A DNA stretch of 64,000 nt from NCBI GenBank assembly GCA_963850525.1, contig CAWKLQ010000008.1:1-64000 (forward strand), read 5' to 3'. This DNA comes from JAEMQF01 sp963850525 (GTDB lineage: Bacteria > Pseudomonadota > Gammaproteobacteria > Burkholderiales > Burkholderiaceae_C). The notes beneath the pieces are model-generated. The model saw nothing but the letters and a program-made list of their open reading frames with translations, did no database searches and was not told the DNA's origin. Shown here in pieces: positions 25,231-33,322 of the stretch. Made by a program: the position numbers and the translations under genes. Each line of letters opens with the position of its first letter. Within the stretch, counting starts at the first letter, position 1.

Positions 25231-26865
25231 TCAACTCGCGGCAACCGCCGTCTCGCGCAACTTGAACTTCTGGATCTTGCCGCTGGGTGTTCGCGGCAAA
25301 GCGGCCAGAATCACGACGCGCTCGGGCCAATATTGCTTGGCGACCTTGCACTCCATCATGTAGGCCTGCAGCGCGGACAGGTCGAACGCCATGCCGGGAC
25401 GCAGCACGACGCACGCGCAGCCGCGCTCGCCAAGACGATCGTCCGGGTAGCCCACAAGCGCCGCATCGCTCACCGCGGGGTGTTTGTAGAGCAGCGCCTC
25501 GATCTCGACGACGGGAACGTTTTCGCCGCCCCGAATCAGCACGTCCTTGGTGCGGCCGTTGATGCGGATGTAGCCTTCGTCGTCCATGTAGGCGAGGTCG
25601 CCCGTGTCGAACCAACCTTCGGCGTCGAAAGTCTCGATGTCGGGGCGCTTGTAGTAGCCCGTGAACATCTGCGCGCCGCGCACGAGCAGGCGGCCGGTTT
25701 GCCCGTTCGGCAAGGGCTTGCCTTGCGCATCGACAACGCGAACCGCCACGCCCTCGAGCGGCCGACCGTCGGTCTTGGCCGACTTGTCTGCTGCACGCGA
25801 AGGCTCGGTGAGCGTGCTCGAGAGCGACTCCGTCATGCCCCACAGCGAGCACACTTTCAAGTCCAGCTCGCGCGCCGCGCGTTCGATGAGCACCGGCGGA
25901 ATCGGCGCGCCGCCGCAGAGGAAGGAGCGCAGCCGTGCGGGGCGCGGGGCACCGGCGACAACCGCTTCGATGATGTCGGAGAGGAAAGGCGTCGACGCTG
26001 CGGTGTAGGTCACGCCTTCCTTGGCCATGATCGTGACGCCCTGCTTGGCCTCCCAGATGTCTTGCAACACGACGCTGCCGCCCAGGCGCAGGCCCAGGCA
26101 CATCACGGCGGCGTAGCCCGTCATGTGGCCAAGCGGAGAGCAGCCGAGCAGCACGTCATCGGGTGTGAGGCCAAAGCGCCCGGCGAGCGCGTTGTTGCAC
26201 GCGATCAGCGTGTTCGAGTCGTGCATCACGCCCTTGGGCGAGCCTGTCGTGCCGGAGGTGAACATCAGCACCGCGAGTTCATCGGGGCGCAATGCCTCTG
26301 CTGCCGTGTTTGGCGCAGGCTGGACCCGCGCGCTGCCGCCGAGCAAGCGCTGCTCGAAGCCGTCCGGCCCGTCTTCGTCGACGACGATCACGTGCGCCAG
26401 CTGCGGGCACTCGGCGCGCAGGGCGCGCGCCATCGCCGCGTGATCGAAGCCGCGAAACAGTTTGGGGACGATCAGCACCTTGGCCTGCGCGAAGCCGACC
26501 ATGAAGCCCATTTCGCGTTCGCGAAAGATCGGCATCAAGGGGTTCACGACGGCGCCGATGCGCGACGCGGCGAGCGCGGCGACGACAAACTCCCACCAGT
26601 TGGGCATCTGCACCGCGACCACGTCGCTTGGGCCCACGCCCATGCCGCGCAACGCTGCGGCGGCGCGCGCCACAACGTCGCCGAGTTCACGGTAGCTGAA
26701 ACGCCGCGGCTCGGCGCGGTCCGCCCGGTAGGCGATCAGCGCGGCCTTGTCCGGCGTGGCGGCGATCGCCTGCGCGAAATAGCTGTCGACCGTGCGGTCG
26801 TGCCACAAGCCCTGCGCGCGCATCGCTCGCGCGTGCGCGGCCTGGTCGAAAGTCTTCGTCGTCAT
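25231..26865 (-). CDS. Acyl-CoA ligase (cyclohexanecarboxylate-CoA ligase-like)
   Basis: 544 residues from ATG 26865; the open frame upstream to 27300 is a shadow over marR. AMP-binding motifs: MFTSGTTGSPKGVMH (A3), WGMTESLSSTL (A5), GWFDTGDLAYMDDEGY (A7), INGRTKDVLIRGGENV (A8) and PRTPSGKIQKFKLRE (A10, catalytic Lys). Overall layout and length fit the AliA / cyclohexanecarboxylate-CoA ligase and related medium-chain acyl-CoA synthetases. It would adenylate and thioesterify the entering carboxylic acid in the cytosol. The start overlaps the marR stop by 4 bp, so regulator and ligase are co-transcribed. Confidence 0.87.
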   Translation of the reverse strand: MTTKTFDQAAHARAMRAQGLWHDRTVDSYFAQAIAATPDKAALIAYRADRAEPRRFSYRELGDVVARAAAALRGMGVGPSDVVAVQMPNWWEFVVAALAASRIGAVVNPLMPIFREREMGFMVGFAQAKVLIVPKLFRGFDHAAMARALRAECPQLAHVIVVDEDGPDGFEQRLLGGSARVQPAPNTAAEALRPDELAVLMFTSGTTGSPKGVMHDSNTLIACNNALAGRFGLTPDDVLLGCSPLGHMTGYAAVMCLGLRLGGSVVLQDIWEAKQGVTIMAKEGVTYTAASTPFLSDIIEAVVAGAPRPARLRSFLCGGAPIPPVLIERAARELDLKVCSLWGMTESLSSTLTEPSRAADKSAKTDGRPLEGVAVRVVDAQGKPLPNGQTGRLLVRGAQMFTGYYKRPDIETFDAEGWFDTGDLAYMDDEGYIRINGRTKDVLIRGGENVPVVEIEALLYKHPAVSDAALVGYPDDRLGERGCACVVLRPGMAFDLSALQAYMMECKVAKQYWPERVVILAALPRTPSGKIQKFKLRETAVAAS

Positions 26866-27326
26866 GCTGCACCGTCCTGCAAGTAGCCGAGTATGTTGCG
26901 CTTCATCGCGTCGAGCGTTGCCGCCGCCGTCTCGAGATCTGCGTCGGCCAGCCCGCCCAGAATCTGCTGGTTCAAGCGGTGGCTGACCTTGCGCATTCGC
27001 GTGATCAGCTGTTTGCTCTTGGGCTCCAGGAAAACGCGGTTCACGCGCCGGTCCGTCGCGTCCGCCTGGCGCCGCAGCAGGCCGCCCTTCTCGAGCCTGT
27101 CGATCAGGCCGCCGACGGCCACCTTGCCCAGATCCAGCTCTTCGGCGAGTTGCGACTGCGTCATGCCGTCTTCGCGCGACAGGTAGGCGAGCACCCACCA
27201 TTGCGAGCGCGTCACGTTGAGAGGTTTCAGGCACCGATCGAACGCGCTGCGGCGCAGCCGCGAGACGTCGTGAATCAGGAAGCCCAGACGCAGTTCCCAA
27301 TCGATGCTGTGTGTGTCGGTGGCCAT
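26862..27326 (-). CDS. MarR family transcriptional regulator (BadR-like position)
   Basis: 154 residues from ATG 27326. Winged-helix MarR domain: FDRCLKPLNVTRSQWWVLAYL, DGMTQSQLAEELDLGKVAVGGLIDRLEKGGLLRR and DRRVNRVFLEPKSKQL (wing). C-terminal dimerisation helices follow. A MarR regulator (BadR) controls the badDEFGAB/badHI and ali genes of Rhodopseudomonas palustris. Its position within this CoA-ligase cluster suggests response to an acyl-CoA intermediate. Its likely targets are the 28301-28493 divergent region and the promoter before the acyl-CoA dehydrogenase. Confidence 0.87.
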   Translation of the reverse strand: MATDTHSIDWELRLGFLIHDVSRLRRSAFDRCLKPLNVTRSQWWVLAYLSREDGMTQSQLAEELDLGKVAVGGLIDRLEKGGLLRRQADATDRRVNRVFLEPKSKQLITRMRKVSHRLNQQILGGLADADLETAAATLDAMKRNILGYLQDGAA

Positions 27327-27385
27327 GATTTTGTTGTTCCCGGCAGGTTCGGCTTCGTCGAAACGCGTGCGCGCGCCATTTTCGG

Positions 27386-28300
27386 TCACGCGGGGTCCCA
27401 GGTGAAGACGTCGCTGGACCGATCCAGCCCGTAGAAACCAGAGCGCATCATCGGCAGCGCGCTGTCGAGCACGGTCTGCGGCGTCCAGCCCTCGCTGCAA
27501 TGCGCGTTGCGCACCGGCCGCGGCTGGCTGAAGAGGAAGATCTCGTTGTTGCGCACGCCGAAGATCTGCCCGGTGACATCGCTCGCTGCGCCTGCGCACA
27601 AGGCCACGACGAGAGGCGCCACGCGGTCCGGGTCGAGCTTCTTCAAGCCATCGACGCGCTTCTTCTGCTCGGGCGTTTCCGCCGGGATCGAATCGATCAT
27701 GCGCGTCCAGGCGAACGGCGCGACGGCGTTGGAGCGCACGTTGAAGCGCTGCATGTCCAGCGCGATCGACTTGGACAGCGCCGCGATGCCGAGCTTGGCC
27801 GCGCTGTAGTTCGCCTGGCCGAAGTTGCCGATGAGCCCGGAGGTCGACGTCATGTGCACGTACGCACCGCTGCCCTGCGCCTTGAAGTGCGGCGCTGCGG
27901 CACGGCTCACGTTGAAGCTGCCTTTCAGGTGCACGGCGACCACCGTGTCGAACTCGGGTTCGCTCATGCGGTGGAACATCACGTCGCGCAGGATGCCGGC
28001 GTTGTTGATGACGATGTCGATGCGGCCGAAGGTATCGACTGCGGCGGCGACCATTCGGTGCGCCGCGCTCCAGTCGGTGACCGAGCCGCCGTCGACGATC
28101 GCCTCGCCGCCGCCGGCACGGATTGCCGCGACGACTTCGTGCGCGGGCTGCTCTCCGCTGAGCGTGCCGTCCAACGTCGCGCCGAGGTCGTTGACGACCA
28201 CTTTGGCGCCGGCCTGCGCGAGCGCCAGCGCGATGCCGCGCCCCACACCGCGCCCGCCACCGGTGACGAGCGCGACTTTGCCTTCCAACAGTTTGCTCAT
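27386..28300 (-). CDS. SDR family 3-hydroxyacyl-CoA dehydrogenase-like protein
   Basis: 304 residues from ATG 28300. NAD(P) motif VTGGGRGVGRGIALALAQAG, NNAGILRD, and the Ser-Tyr-Lys triad in STSGLIGNFGQANYSAAKLG. The sequence and the extended C-terminus (GQIFGVRNNEIFLFSQPRP) resemble the dehydrogenase domain of peroxisomal multifunctional enzyme type 2 (HSD17B4). This indicates oxidation of a 3- or 2-hydroxyacyl-CoA in ring or chain beta-oxidation. It is the first gene of the minus-strand operon that continues into marR, ligase and hydratase, divergent from badI. Confidence 0.86.
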   Translation of the reverse strand: MSKLLEGKVALVTGGGRGVGRGIALALAQAGAKVVVNDLGATLDGTLSGEQPAHEVVAAIRAGGGEAIVDGGSVTDWSAAHRMVAAAVDTFGRIDIVINNAGILRDVMFHRMSEPEFDTVVAVHLKGSFNVSRAAAPHFKAQGSGAYVHMTSTSGLIGNFGQANYSAAKLGIAALSKSIALDMQRFNVRSNAVAPFAWTRMIDSIPAETPEQKKRVDGLKKLDPDRVAPLVVALCAGAASDVTGQIFGVRNNEIFLFSQPRPVRNAHCSEGWTPQTVLDSALPMMRSGFYGLDRSSDVFTWDPA

Positions 28301-28493
28301 TGATCGCTCCGCGAATTGACGATCCTGGTCGGCCCCAGCGCCGCGGCGGCAGCACCGGACCGACGCAGCCGCACGGGGCCCCTTCCTTTATCGTTCACTA
28401 GCGTATCATGTCTCGCGGCGTGAATCGCCACCCGACAAACCCTCGACTGCCCAGGCGCCACGGGCGAGCGAAGACCCATCCAGGAGACATTCC
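28301..28493. promoter_or_regulatory. Divergent promoter region of the CoA-ester catabolic cluster
   Basis: 193 bp between the SDR (minus) and badI (plus) start codons. It holds an AT-richer island at 28386-28412 (TTTATCGTTCACTAGCG then TATCATG) that could supply a -10 (TATCAT, 28404-28409) for the badI direction. An AGGAG site lies 8 bp before the badI start. No good -35 is seen. It is the natural site for regulation by the nearby MarR protein. Confidence 0.45.
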
Positions 28494-29291
28494 TTGAGCA
28501 AAGACTACAAAGACATCCTCTACGAAGTTCGTGACGGCGTCGTTCGCATCACGCTGAACCGCCCCGAGGTCTACAACGCGTTTCGCAACCAGACGCTCGA
28601 GGAGCTGATCGACGCGCTGCGCCGCGCCGACGAAGAGAAGAGCGCCAACGTGATGGTGCTTTCAGGCGCAGGCGACAAGGCGTTTTGCACCGGCGGCGAC
28701 CAGAAGGTGCACCTGAGCGAAGACGGCCTCTACGGCCCGCGCGGCACGGTGGGAATGCCCATCGAAGAAATGCAGACGGCGCTGCGCGACTTGCGCAAGG
28801 TGTCGATCGCCAAGGTGCAGGGTTTTGCGATCGGCGGCGGCAACGTGTTCGCGACGATTTGCGATTTGACGATCGCCAGCGAGAAGGCGACGTTCGGCCA
28901 GGTCGGCCCGAAGGTCGGTTCGGTCGATCCGGGCTGGGGAACGGCTTACCTGTCGCGCATCGTCGGCGAGAAGAAGGCGCGCGAAATCTGGTTCCTCTGC
29001 CGGCGCTACAGCGCTGCCGAAGCCGCGGCGATGGGCCTGGTGAACAAGGTCGTGGCCCACGACCAGCTGGACGCCGAGGTCGAGCAGTGGTGCAAAGAGA
29101 TCAACCAGATGAGCCCGACGGCGCTGACGATCGCGAAGCGGTCCTTCAACGCCGACAGCGAGAACATCCGCGGCATCGGCTTCATGGGAATCCAGACGCT
29201 CAAGCATTACTACCAGACCGAAGAGTCCCGGGAAGGCGTACGCGCCTTCAACGAGAAGCGCAAGCCCGACTTCAAGAAGTTCGTGACTTGA
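28494..29291 (+). CDS. badI: 2-ketocyclohexanecarboxyl-CoA hydrolase-like (BadI) crotonase
   Basis: 265 residues from TTG 28494, with AGGAG at the right distance. Crotonase fold: DKAFCTGGDQKVHLSE, PRGTVGMPIEEMQTALRDLRK, AIGGGNVFATICDLTIASEKATFGQVGPKVGSVDPGWGTAYL (oxyanion hole and catalytic region), GEKKAREIWFLCRRYSAAEA. I recognise near-identical stretches in R. palustris BadI: the FGQVGPK-GSVDPG-GTA region, GEKKAREIW, SPTALAIAKRSFN and TEESREGV--EKRKP-F-K. BadI hydrolytically opens the 2-oxocyclohexanecarboxyl-CoA ring to pimeloyl-CoA. MenB or 6-oxocyclohexene-carbonyl-CoA hydrolase activity is a less likely alternative. Confidence 0.82.
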   Translation: MSKDYKDILYEVRDGVVRITLNRPEVYNAFRNQTLEELIDALRRADEEKSANVMVLSGAGDKAFCTGGDQKVHLSEDGLYGPRGTVGMPIEEMQTALRDLRKVSIAKVQGFAIGGGNVFATICDLTIASEKATFGQVGPKVGSVDPGWGTAYLSRIVGEKKAREIWFLCRRYSAAEAAAMGLVNKVVAHDQLDAEVEQWCKEINQMSPTALTIAKRSFNADSENIRGIGFMGIQTLKHYYQTEESREGVRAFNEKRKPDFKKFVT

Positions 29292-29319
29292 ACAGCCGGC
29301 GCCCCAGCCGCCGCGAGCC

Positions 29320-29832
29320 TTGAACGCGCCGCACACCCTGCCGACCCAGACCGACGCGCAGCCTGGCCCGCCGGCGCCGCCACCCGGTTTTGAGGCCGTG
29401 CAGATCGGCGGCGCTTACGCCACGCACAACGGGCCGCTCTACGGCCGCTGGTTCGAGGGGCGCTTGCAACTCGGGTTTCGCGTCGGCGCGCTCCATGTGA
29501 ACCCAGGGCAAAGCTGCCACGGCGGAATGCTCAGCACCTTCGTTGACATCTTGCTGTCCAGCGCAGCGCAGTACCAGACCGACATCCCGCGCCAGTTCTT
29601 GCCGACGATCAGTCTGCAGACCGACTACCTGGCGGTCGCACCGCTCGGCACATGGGTGCAAGGCGTCGCCGACATCCTCAAAGTGACACGCTCGCTCGTG
29701 TTCTCGCAGGGCTTGGTGCAGGCCGACGGCGTGACCATCCTGCGTGCGAGCGGTGTGTTCCGGCGCGGGCCGCTGCTGCCCGATACCGACAGCGACTACG
29801 GGTTGCGCCTGACGGGAATGCCGCAGCGCTGA
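29320..29832 (+). CDS. PaaI-type hotdog thioesterase
   Basis: 170 residues from TTG 29320, 28 bp after badI. Hotdog-fold 4HBT signature: LHVNPGQSCHGGMLSTFVDILLSSAA (catalytic Asp region HGGMLSTFVD), then SLQTDYLAVAPLGTWVQGVADI. It would hydrolyse acyl-CoA thioesters, perhaps recycling CoA from stalled intermediates. Same strand and probable co-transcription with badI; a new promoter seems to start after it, before the acyl-CoA dehydrogenase. Confidence 0.85.
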   Translation: MNAPHTLPTQTDAQPGPPAPPPGFEAVQIGGAYATHNGPLYGRWFEGRLQLGFRVGALHVNPGQSCHGGMLSTFVDILLSSAAQYQTDIPRQFLPTISLQTDYLAVAPLGTWVQGVADILKVTRSLVFSQGLVQADGVTILRASGVFRRGPLLPDTDSDYGLRLTGMPQR

Positions 29833-29913
29833 TCCGGCATGGGCCCGGCTGCGCAAGGTGCGTCGCCATCGGCTGCGGGCCCACAAGCCGCCCGCAGCTC
29901 GCAGGCGCTTTGC

Positions 29914-29931
29914 TATAGTACACATGCGTAC
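29914..29931 (+). promoter_or_regulatory. Putative -10 with overlapping near-palindromic operator
   Basis: TATAGT (29914-29919) overlaps GTACACATGCGTAC (29918-29931), a 14-bp near-perfect palindrome (12 of 14 positions symmetric). This is suitable for a dimeric repressor blocking transcription of the acyl-CoA dehydrogenase genes. No convincing -35 is present. Confidence 0.4.
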
Positions 29932-29976
29932 CACTTCGACGCGGCGTGTCCCTTGGCCACGCAGAAAGGACTGTGC

Positions 29977-31143
29977 ATGGACTTCTCGCTGAGCGACGAC
30001 CACCGCGCGATCCGTGAAGGCGTGAGCGCTGTGGTGCGCTCGTTCGGCGACGACTACTGGCTCGCGCGCGACGACGACGGGCAGTTCCCGCGCGAATTCC
30101 ACCGCGCGATGGCGAGCGCCGGTTGGCTGGGCATCACGATGCCGGTCGAGTACGGCGGCGCAGGCCTGGGCGTCACCGAAGCGGCGATCATGATGCACGA
30201 GGTGGCGAGCCACGGCGGGGGCATGGCGGCGGCGTCCACGGTGCACATCAACCTGTTCGGCCCGCACCCGATTCTCTTGTTCGGCACGCCTGAGCAACGC
30301 CAACGCTGGCTGCCTGCGCTCGTGGAGGGCAAGGACCAATGCGCGTTCGGCTTCACCGAACCCGACGCCGGCCTGAACACGACGGCGATCAAGACCTTTG
30401 CGCAAAAGGTCTCCGGCGGCTACAAGGTGCAGGGGCAGAAGGTCTGGACGTCGACGGCGCAGGTCGCGAACAAGATCATGCTGCTGACGCGCACGACCAA
30501 GTTGGAAGACTGCGCGCGCCCGACTGACGGCATCACGATCTTCTACACCGACCTGGACCGAAGCAAGATCGACGTGCACCGCATCCCGAAGATGGGGCGC
30601 AAGGCGGTGGACAGCAACGCGATCTTCATCGACGGCCTGTTCATTCCCGAGGCGGATCGCATCGGCGAAGAAGGCAAGGGCTTTTCCTACATCCTGCACA
30701 GCCTGAACCCCGAGCGCTTGCTCGTTGCCGCCGAGGCGGTCGCGATCGGCCAGGACGCGCTGCGTCGTGCGGCGAAGTACGCTCGTGAGCGCGTCGTGTT
30801 CGGCCGGCCGATCGGGCAGAACCAAGGCATCCAGCACCCGCTCGCGGAACGCTGGATGGCGCTCGAGGCGGCGTGGCAGATGCTGCTCAAGGGCGCGTGG
30901 CTTTATGACCAGAAGCAGCCCTGCGGCGCCGAGGCGAACGCCGCCAAGTTCCTCGGCGCGCGTGCGGGGTATGAGTCATGCCTGCAGGCAGTGCTGACGC
31001 ATGGGGGATTTGGCTACGCCAAGGAATACCACGTCGAGCGACTCCTGCGCGAGGTGACGATCACGCGCATCGCGCCGGTGACCGAACAACTCATTCTCTC
31101 GTTCATCGCCGAGAAGGTGCTGGACTTGCCGAAGTCCTACTGA
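29977..31143 (+). CDS. Acyl-CoA dehydrogenase (first of tandem pair)
   Basis: 388 residues from ATG 29977, with AAAGGA upstream. FAD acyl-CoA dehydrogenase domains: N-terminal helical (DDHRAIREGVSAVVRSFGDDY), middle beta (CAFGFTEPDAGLNTTAI, then GQKVWTSTAQVANKIMLL), C-terminal helical (ERVVFGRPIGQNQGIQHPLAERW, then GGFGYAKEYHVERLLREVTI). It would introduce a 2,3-double bond into an acyl-CoA and pass electrons to ETF. In a BadI-type cluster this is the expected place for cyclohexanecarboxyl-CoA dehydrogenase (AliB-like), but substrate is not proven by sequence. Confidence 0.88.
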   Translation: MDFSLSDDHRAIREGVSAVVRSFGDDYWLARDDDGQFPREFHRAMASAGWLGITMPVEYGGAGLGVTEAAIMMHEVASHGGGMAAASTVHINLFGPHPILLFGTPEQRQRWLPALVEGKDQCAFGFTEPDAGLNTTAIKTFAQKVSGGYKVQGQKVWTSTAQVANKIMLLTRTTKLEDCARPTDGITIFYTDLDRSKIDVHRIPKMGRKAVDSNAIFIDGLFIPEADRIGEEGKGFSYILHSLNPERLLVAAEAVAIGQDALRRAAKYARERVVFGRPIGQNQGIQHPLAERWMALEAAWQMLLKGAWLYDQKQPCGAEANAAKFLGARAGYESCLQAVLTHGGFGYAKEYHVERLLREVTITRIAPVTEQLILSFIAEKVLDLPKSY

Positions 31144-31165
31144 CGTCGCCACCCAAGGATCCCAC

Positions 31166-32362
31166 GTGTTCAAGCGCGAGTTGTTCAACGAAGACCATGA
31201 GGCGTTTCGCACCATGGTGCGGCGCTTCATCGAAAAAGAAATCGCCCCGCACCACGCAGCGTGGGAGAACGCGGGCGCCGTGCCACGCGAGCTGTGGTTG
31301 AAGGCCGGCGCGGCGGGAATGTTGTGCTGCACCGTGCCTGAGGCGTACGGCGGCAGCGGCGGGGATTACCTGTTCGACGTCGTCGTCTTCGAAGAGATGG
31401 CGCGCTCGGGCTTCACCGGCCCGGGCTTCATGGTCCACTGCGATCTGGTCGCGACCTACATCGCGAGTTTCGGCAGCGAGGCGCAGAAGAAGCACTGGCT
31501 GCCCAAGATGGTTCGCGGCGAGGCGATCGGCGCGTTGGGAATGACCGAGCCGCACGCGGGATCGGACCTGAAGGCGATCCGCACGAAGGCAGTTCGCGAC
31601 GGCGATGATTTCGTCATCAATGGCCAGAAGGTCTTCATCTCGAATGGCCAACTCTGCGACGTGATCGTTCTGGCCACCAAGACCGACACCGCAGCAGGTG
31701 CCAAAGGCGTGACGCTGTTTCTCGTCGACACGCACCTGCCGGGGTTTCGGCGCGGCAAGAACCTGCAAAAGCTGGGCATGAAAGCGCAGGACACATCCGA
31801 ACTGTTCTTCGACGACTTGCGGGTTCCCGCTTCGGCGATGCTGGGCACCGAGGGCAAGGGCTTCGATCTGATGATGACCAAGCTGGCTCAAGAACGGCTC
31901 GCGCAGGCGATCCGCTCGGCCACCGTCGCCGAGACGGTGATCGACTACACCGTCGAGTACACAGCGAACCGCAAGGCCTTCGGCCGCACCATCGGTGACT
32001 TCCAGAACACGCAGTTCAAACTCGCCGAGTTGAAGACGGAAGCCGTCGTCGGCCGCCACTTCACCGACAAGTGCATCGCCAATTTCATCAAGGGCGAGCT
32101 CGACGCGGTGGACGCGGCGATGGCGAAGATGTGGCTCTCCAACCTGCACTGCAAAGTCGTCGACGAATGCCTGCAGCTGTTCGGCGGCTGGGGCTACATG
32201 TGGGAGTACCCGATCGCGCGCGCTTACGCCGACGCGCGCGTCGTGAAGATCGCCGGCGGCTCGATCGAGGTCATGAAGCACATCATCGGCAGGCAGTTGT
32301 TCGCCGCACACCGGCCGGCGGACAGCCGCGTCAATGGCGTGGCGGGCGTGAACCCGGCATAA
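31166..32362 (+). CDS. Acyl-CoA dehydrogenase (second of tandem pair)
   Basis: 398 residues from GTG 31166, 22 bp after the first dehydrogenase. Domains: EDHEAFRTMVRRFIEKEIAP, LGMTEPHAGSDLKAI, GQKVFISNGQLCDVIVLATKT, NRKAFGRTIGDFQNTQFKLAELKTE and LFGGWGYMWEYPIARAYAD. This is the long-chain/FadE-like branch, clearly paralogous to but distinct from its neighbour. A pair of different dehydrogenases fits two successive oxidation steps (ring acyl-CoA, then dicarboxyl- or straight-chain acyl-CoA). Confidence 0.89.
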   Translation: MFKRELFNEDHEAFRTMVRRFIEKEIAPHHAAWENAGAVPRELWLKAGAAGMLCCTVPEAYGGSGGDYLFDVVVFEEMARSGFTGPGFMVHCDLVATYIASFGSEAQKKHWLPKMVRGEAIGALGMTEPHAGSDLKAIRTKAVRDGDDFVINGQKVFISNGQLCDVIVLATKTDTAAGAKGVTLFLVDTHLPGFRRGKNLQKLGMKAQDTSELFFDDLRVPASAMLGTEGKGFDLMMTKLAQERLAQAIRSATVAETVIDYTVEYTANRKAFGRTIGDFQNTQFKLAELKTEAVVGRHFTDKCIANFIKGELDAVDAAMAKMWLSNLHCKVVDECLQLFGGWGYMWEYPIARAYADARVVKIAGGSIEVMKHIIGRQLFAAHRPADSRVNGVAGVNPA

Positions 32363-32371
32363 GGACTCTGC

Positions 32372-33274
32372 ATGCTTGCCTCGACATTCCGCGCCGACGT
32401 TCTCGCGGGAAAACGCATCCTCATCACCGGCGGCGGCACCGGCCTGGGCAAGGAACTGGCGCGCGCCTTCGTCGCGCACGGCGCGTCGGTGCACATTTGC
32501 GGCAGGCGTGAAGCGGTGCTGCAGCAGGCCGTCGCCGAGCTGACGCCCGCTGCGTTGCACGGCGGGCGCGTCGAACACCACATTTGCGACGTGCGCGAAG
32601 CCGAGCAGATCGAGGCCATGGTCGAGCGCATCTGGGCCGGCGGGCCGCTCACGGGGTTGGTCAACAACGCCGCCGCAAACTTCATCGCGCCCTCCGTGGA
32701 CATCAGCCCGCGCGGTTTTGCCGCAGTGCGCTCCACCGTGATGGACGGCGCGCTCTTTTCGACCCTCGCGTGCGGCAAGCGCTGGATTGCGCAGGGTTTG
32801 CCAGGCTCGGTGGTGAGCATGCTCGTCACCTGGGTCTGGACCGGCTCGGCCTACGTGCTGCCCTCGACGATGGCCAAGACGGCGGTGCACGCGATGACGA
32901 TGTCGCTCGCCGTCGAATGGGGCAAGCACAACATCCGCGTGAATGCGGTTGCGCCGGGCCCCTTCCCCACCGAAAGCGCTTGGGAAAAACTCGCGCCGAT
33001 CCCGAAGGCGAACGTCGGCGCAGCGAGTGCCGACGAAGTGCCGATGCAGCGCTTCGGCCGCATGCCCGAGCTGTGCAACTTGCTGACGTTTCTGCAGGCC
33101 GACGGCTGCGACTACCTGACCGGGCAAAACATCGCGATTGACGGCGGCCACCACCTCGCTGCGCCGAGCACGTTTGCCGCTTTAGGCAAGCTCACTCCCG
33201 AAGATTGGGCCGAAGCGAAAGCGGTCGTGCGCTCGCGTGCGGAGAAGGAAAAATCGCAGCGCAGCGTCGGTTGA
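32372..33274 (+). CDS. SDR family, 2,4-dienoyl-CoA reductase-like
   Basis: 300 residues from ATG 32372. NADPH motif ITGGGTGLGKELARAFVAHG, then GLVNNAAANFIAPSVDISPRG. The active-site region is PSTMAKTAVHAMTMSLAVEWG. The Tyr of the classical YxxxK motif is absent while the Lys is kept, as in mitochondrial/peroxisomal 2,4-dienoyl-CoA reductases. The C-terminus has FLQADGCDYLTGQNIAIDGGHHL. The probable role is reduction of an unsaturated acyl-CoA produced by the adjacent dehydrogenases; starts 9 bp after the second one. Confidence 0.85.
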   Translation: MLASTFRADVLAGKRILITGGGTGLGKELARAFVAHGASVHICGRREAVLQQAVAELTPAALHGGRVEHHICDVREAEQIEAMVERIWAGGPLTGLVNNAAANFIAPSVDISPRGFAAVRSTVMDGALFSTLACGKRWIAQGLPGSVVSMLVTWVWTGSAYVLPSTMAKTAVHAMTMSLAVEWGKHNIRVNAVAPGPFPTESAWEKLAPIPKANVGAASADEVPMQRFGRMPELCNLLTFLQADGCDYLTGQNIAIDGGHHLAAPSTFAALGKLTPEDWAEAKAVVRSRAEKEKSQRSVG

Positions 33275-33322
33275 GACGCACGGCTTCGCGCTGATTCACG
33301 TCAACTCACGGCAAGGCCCGCC

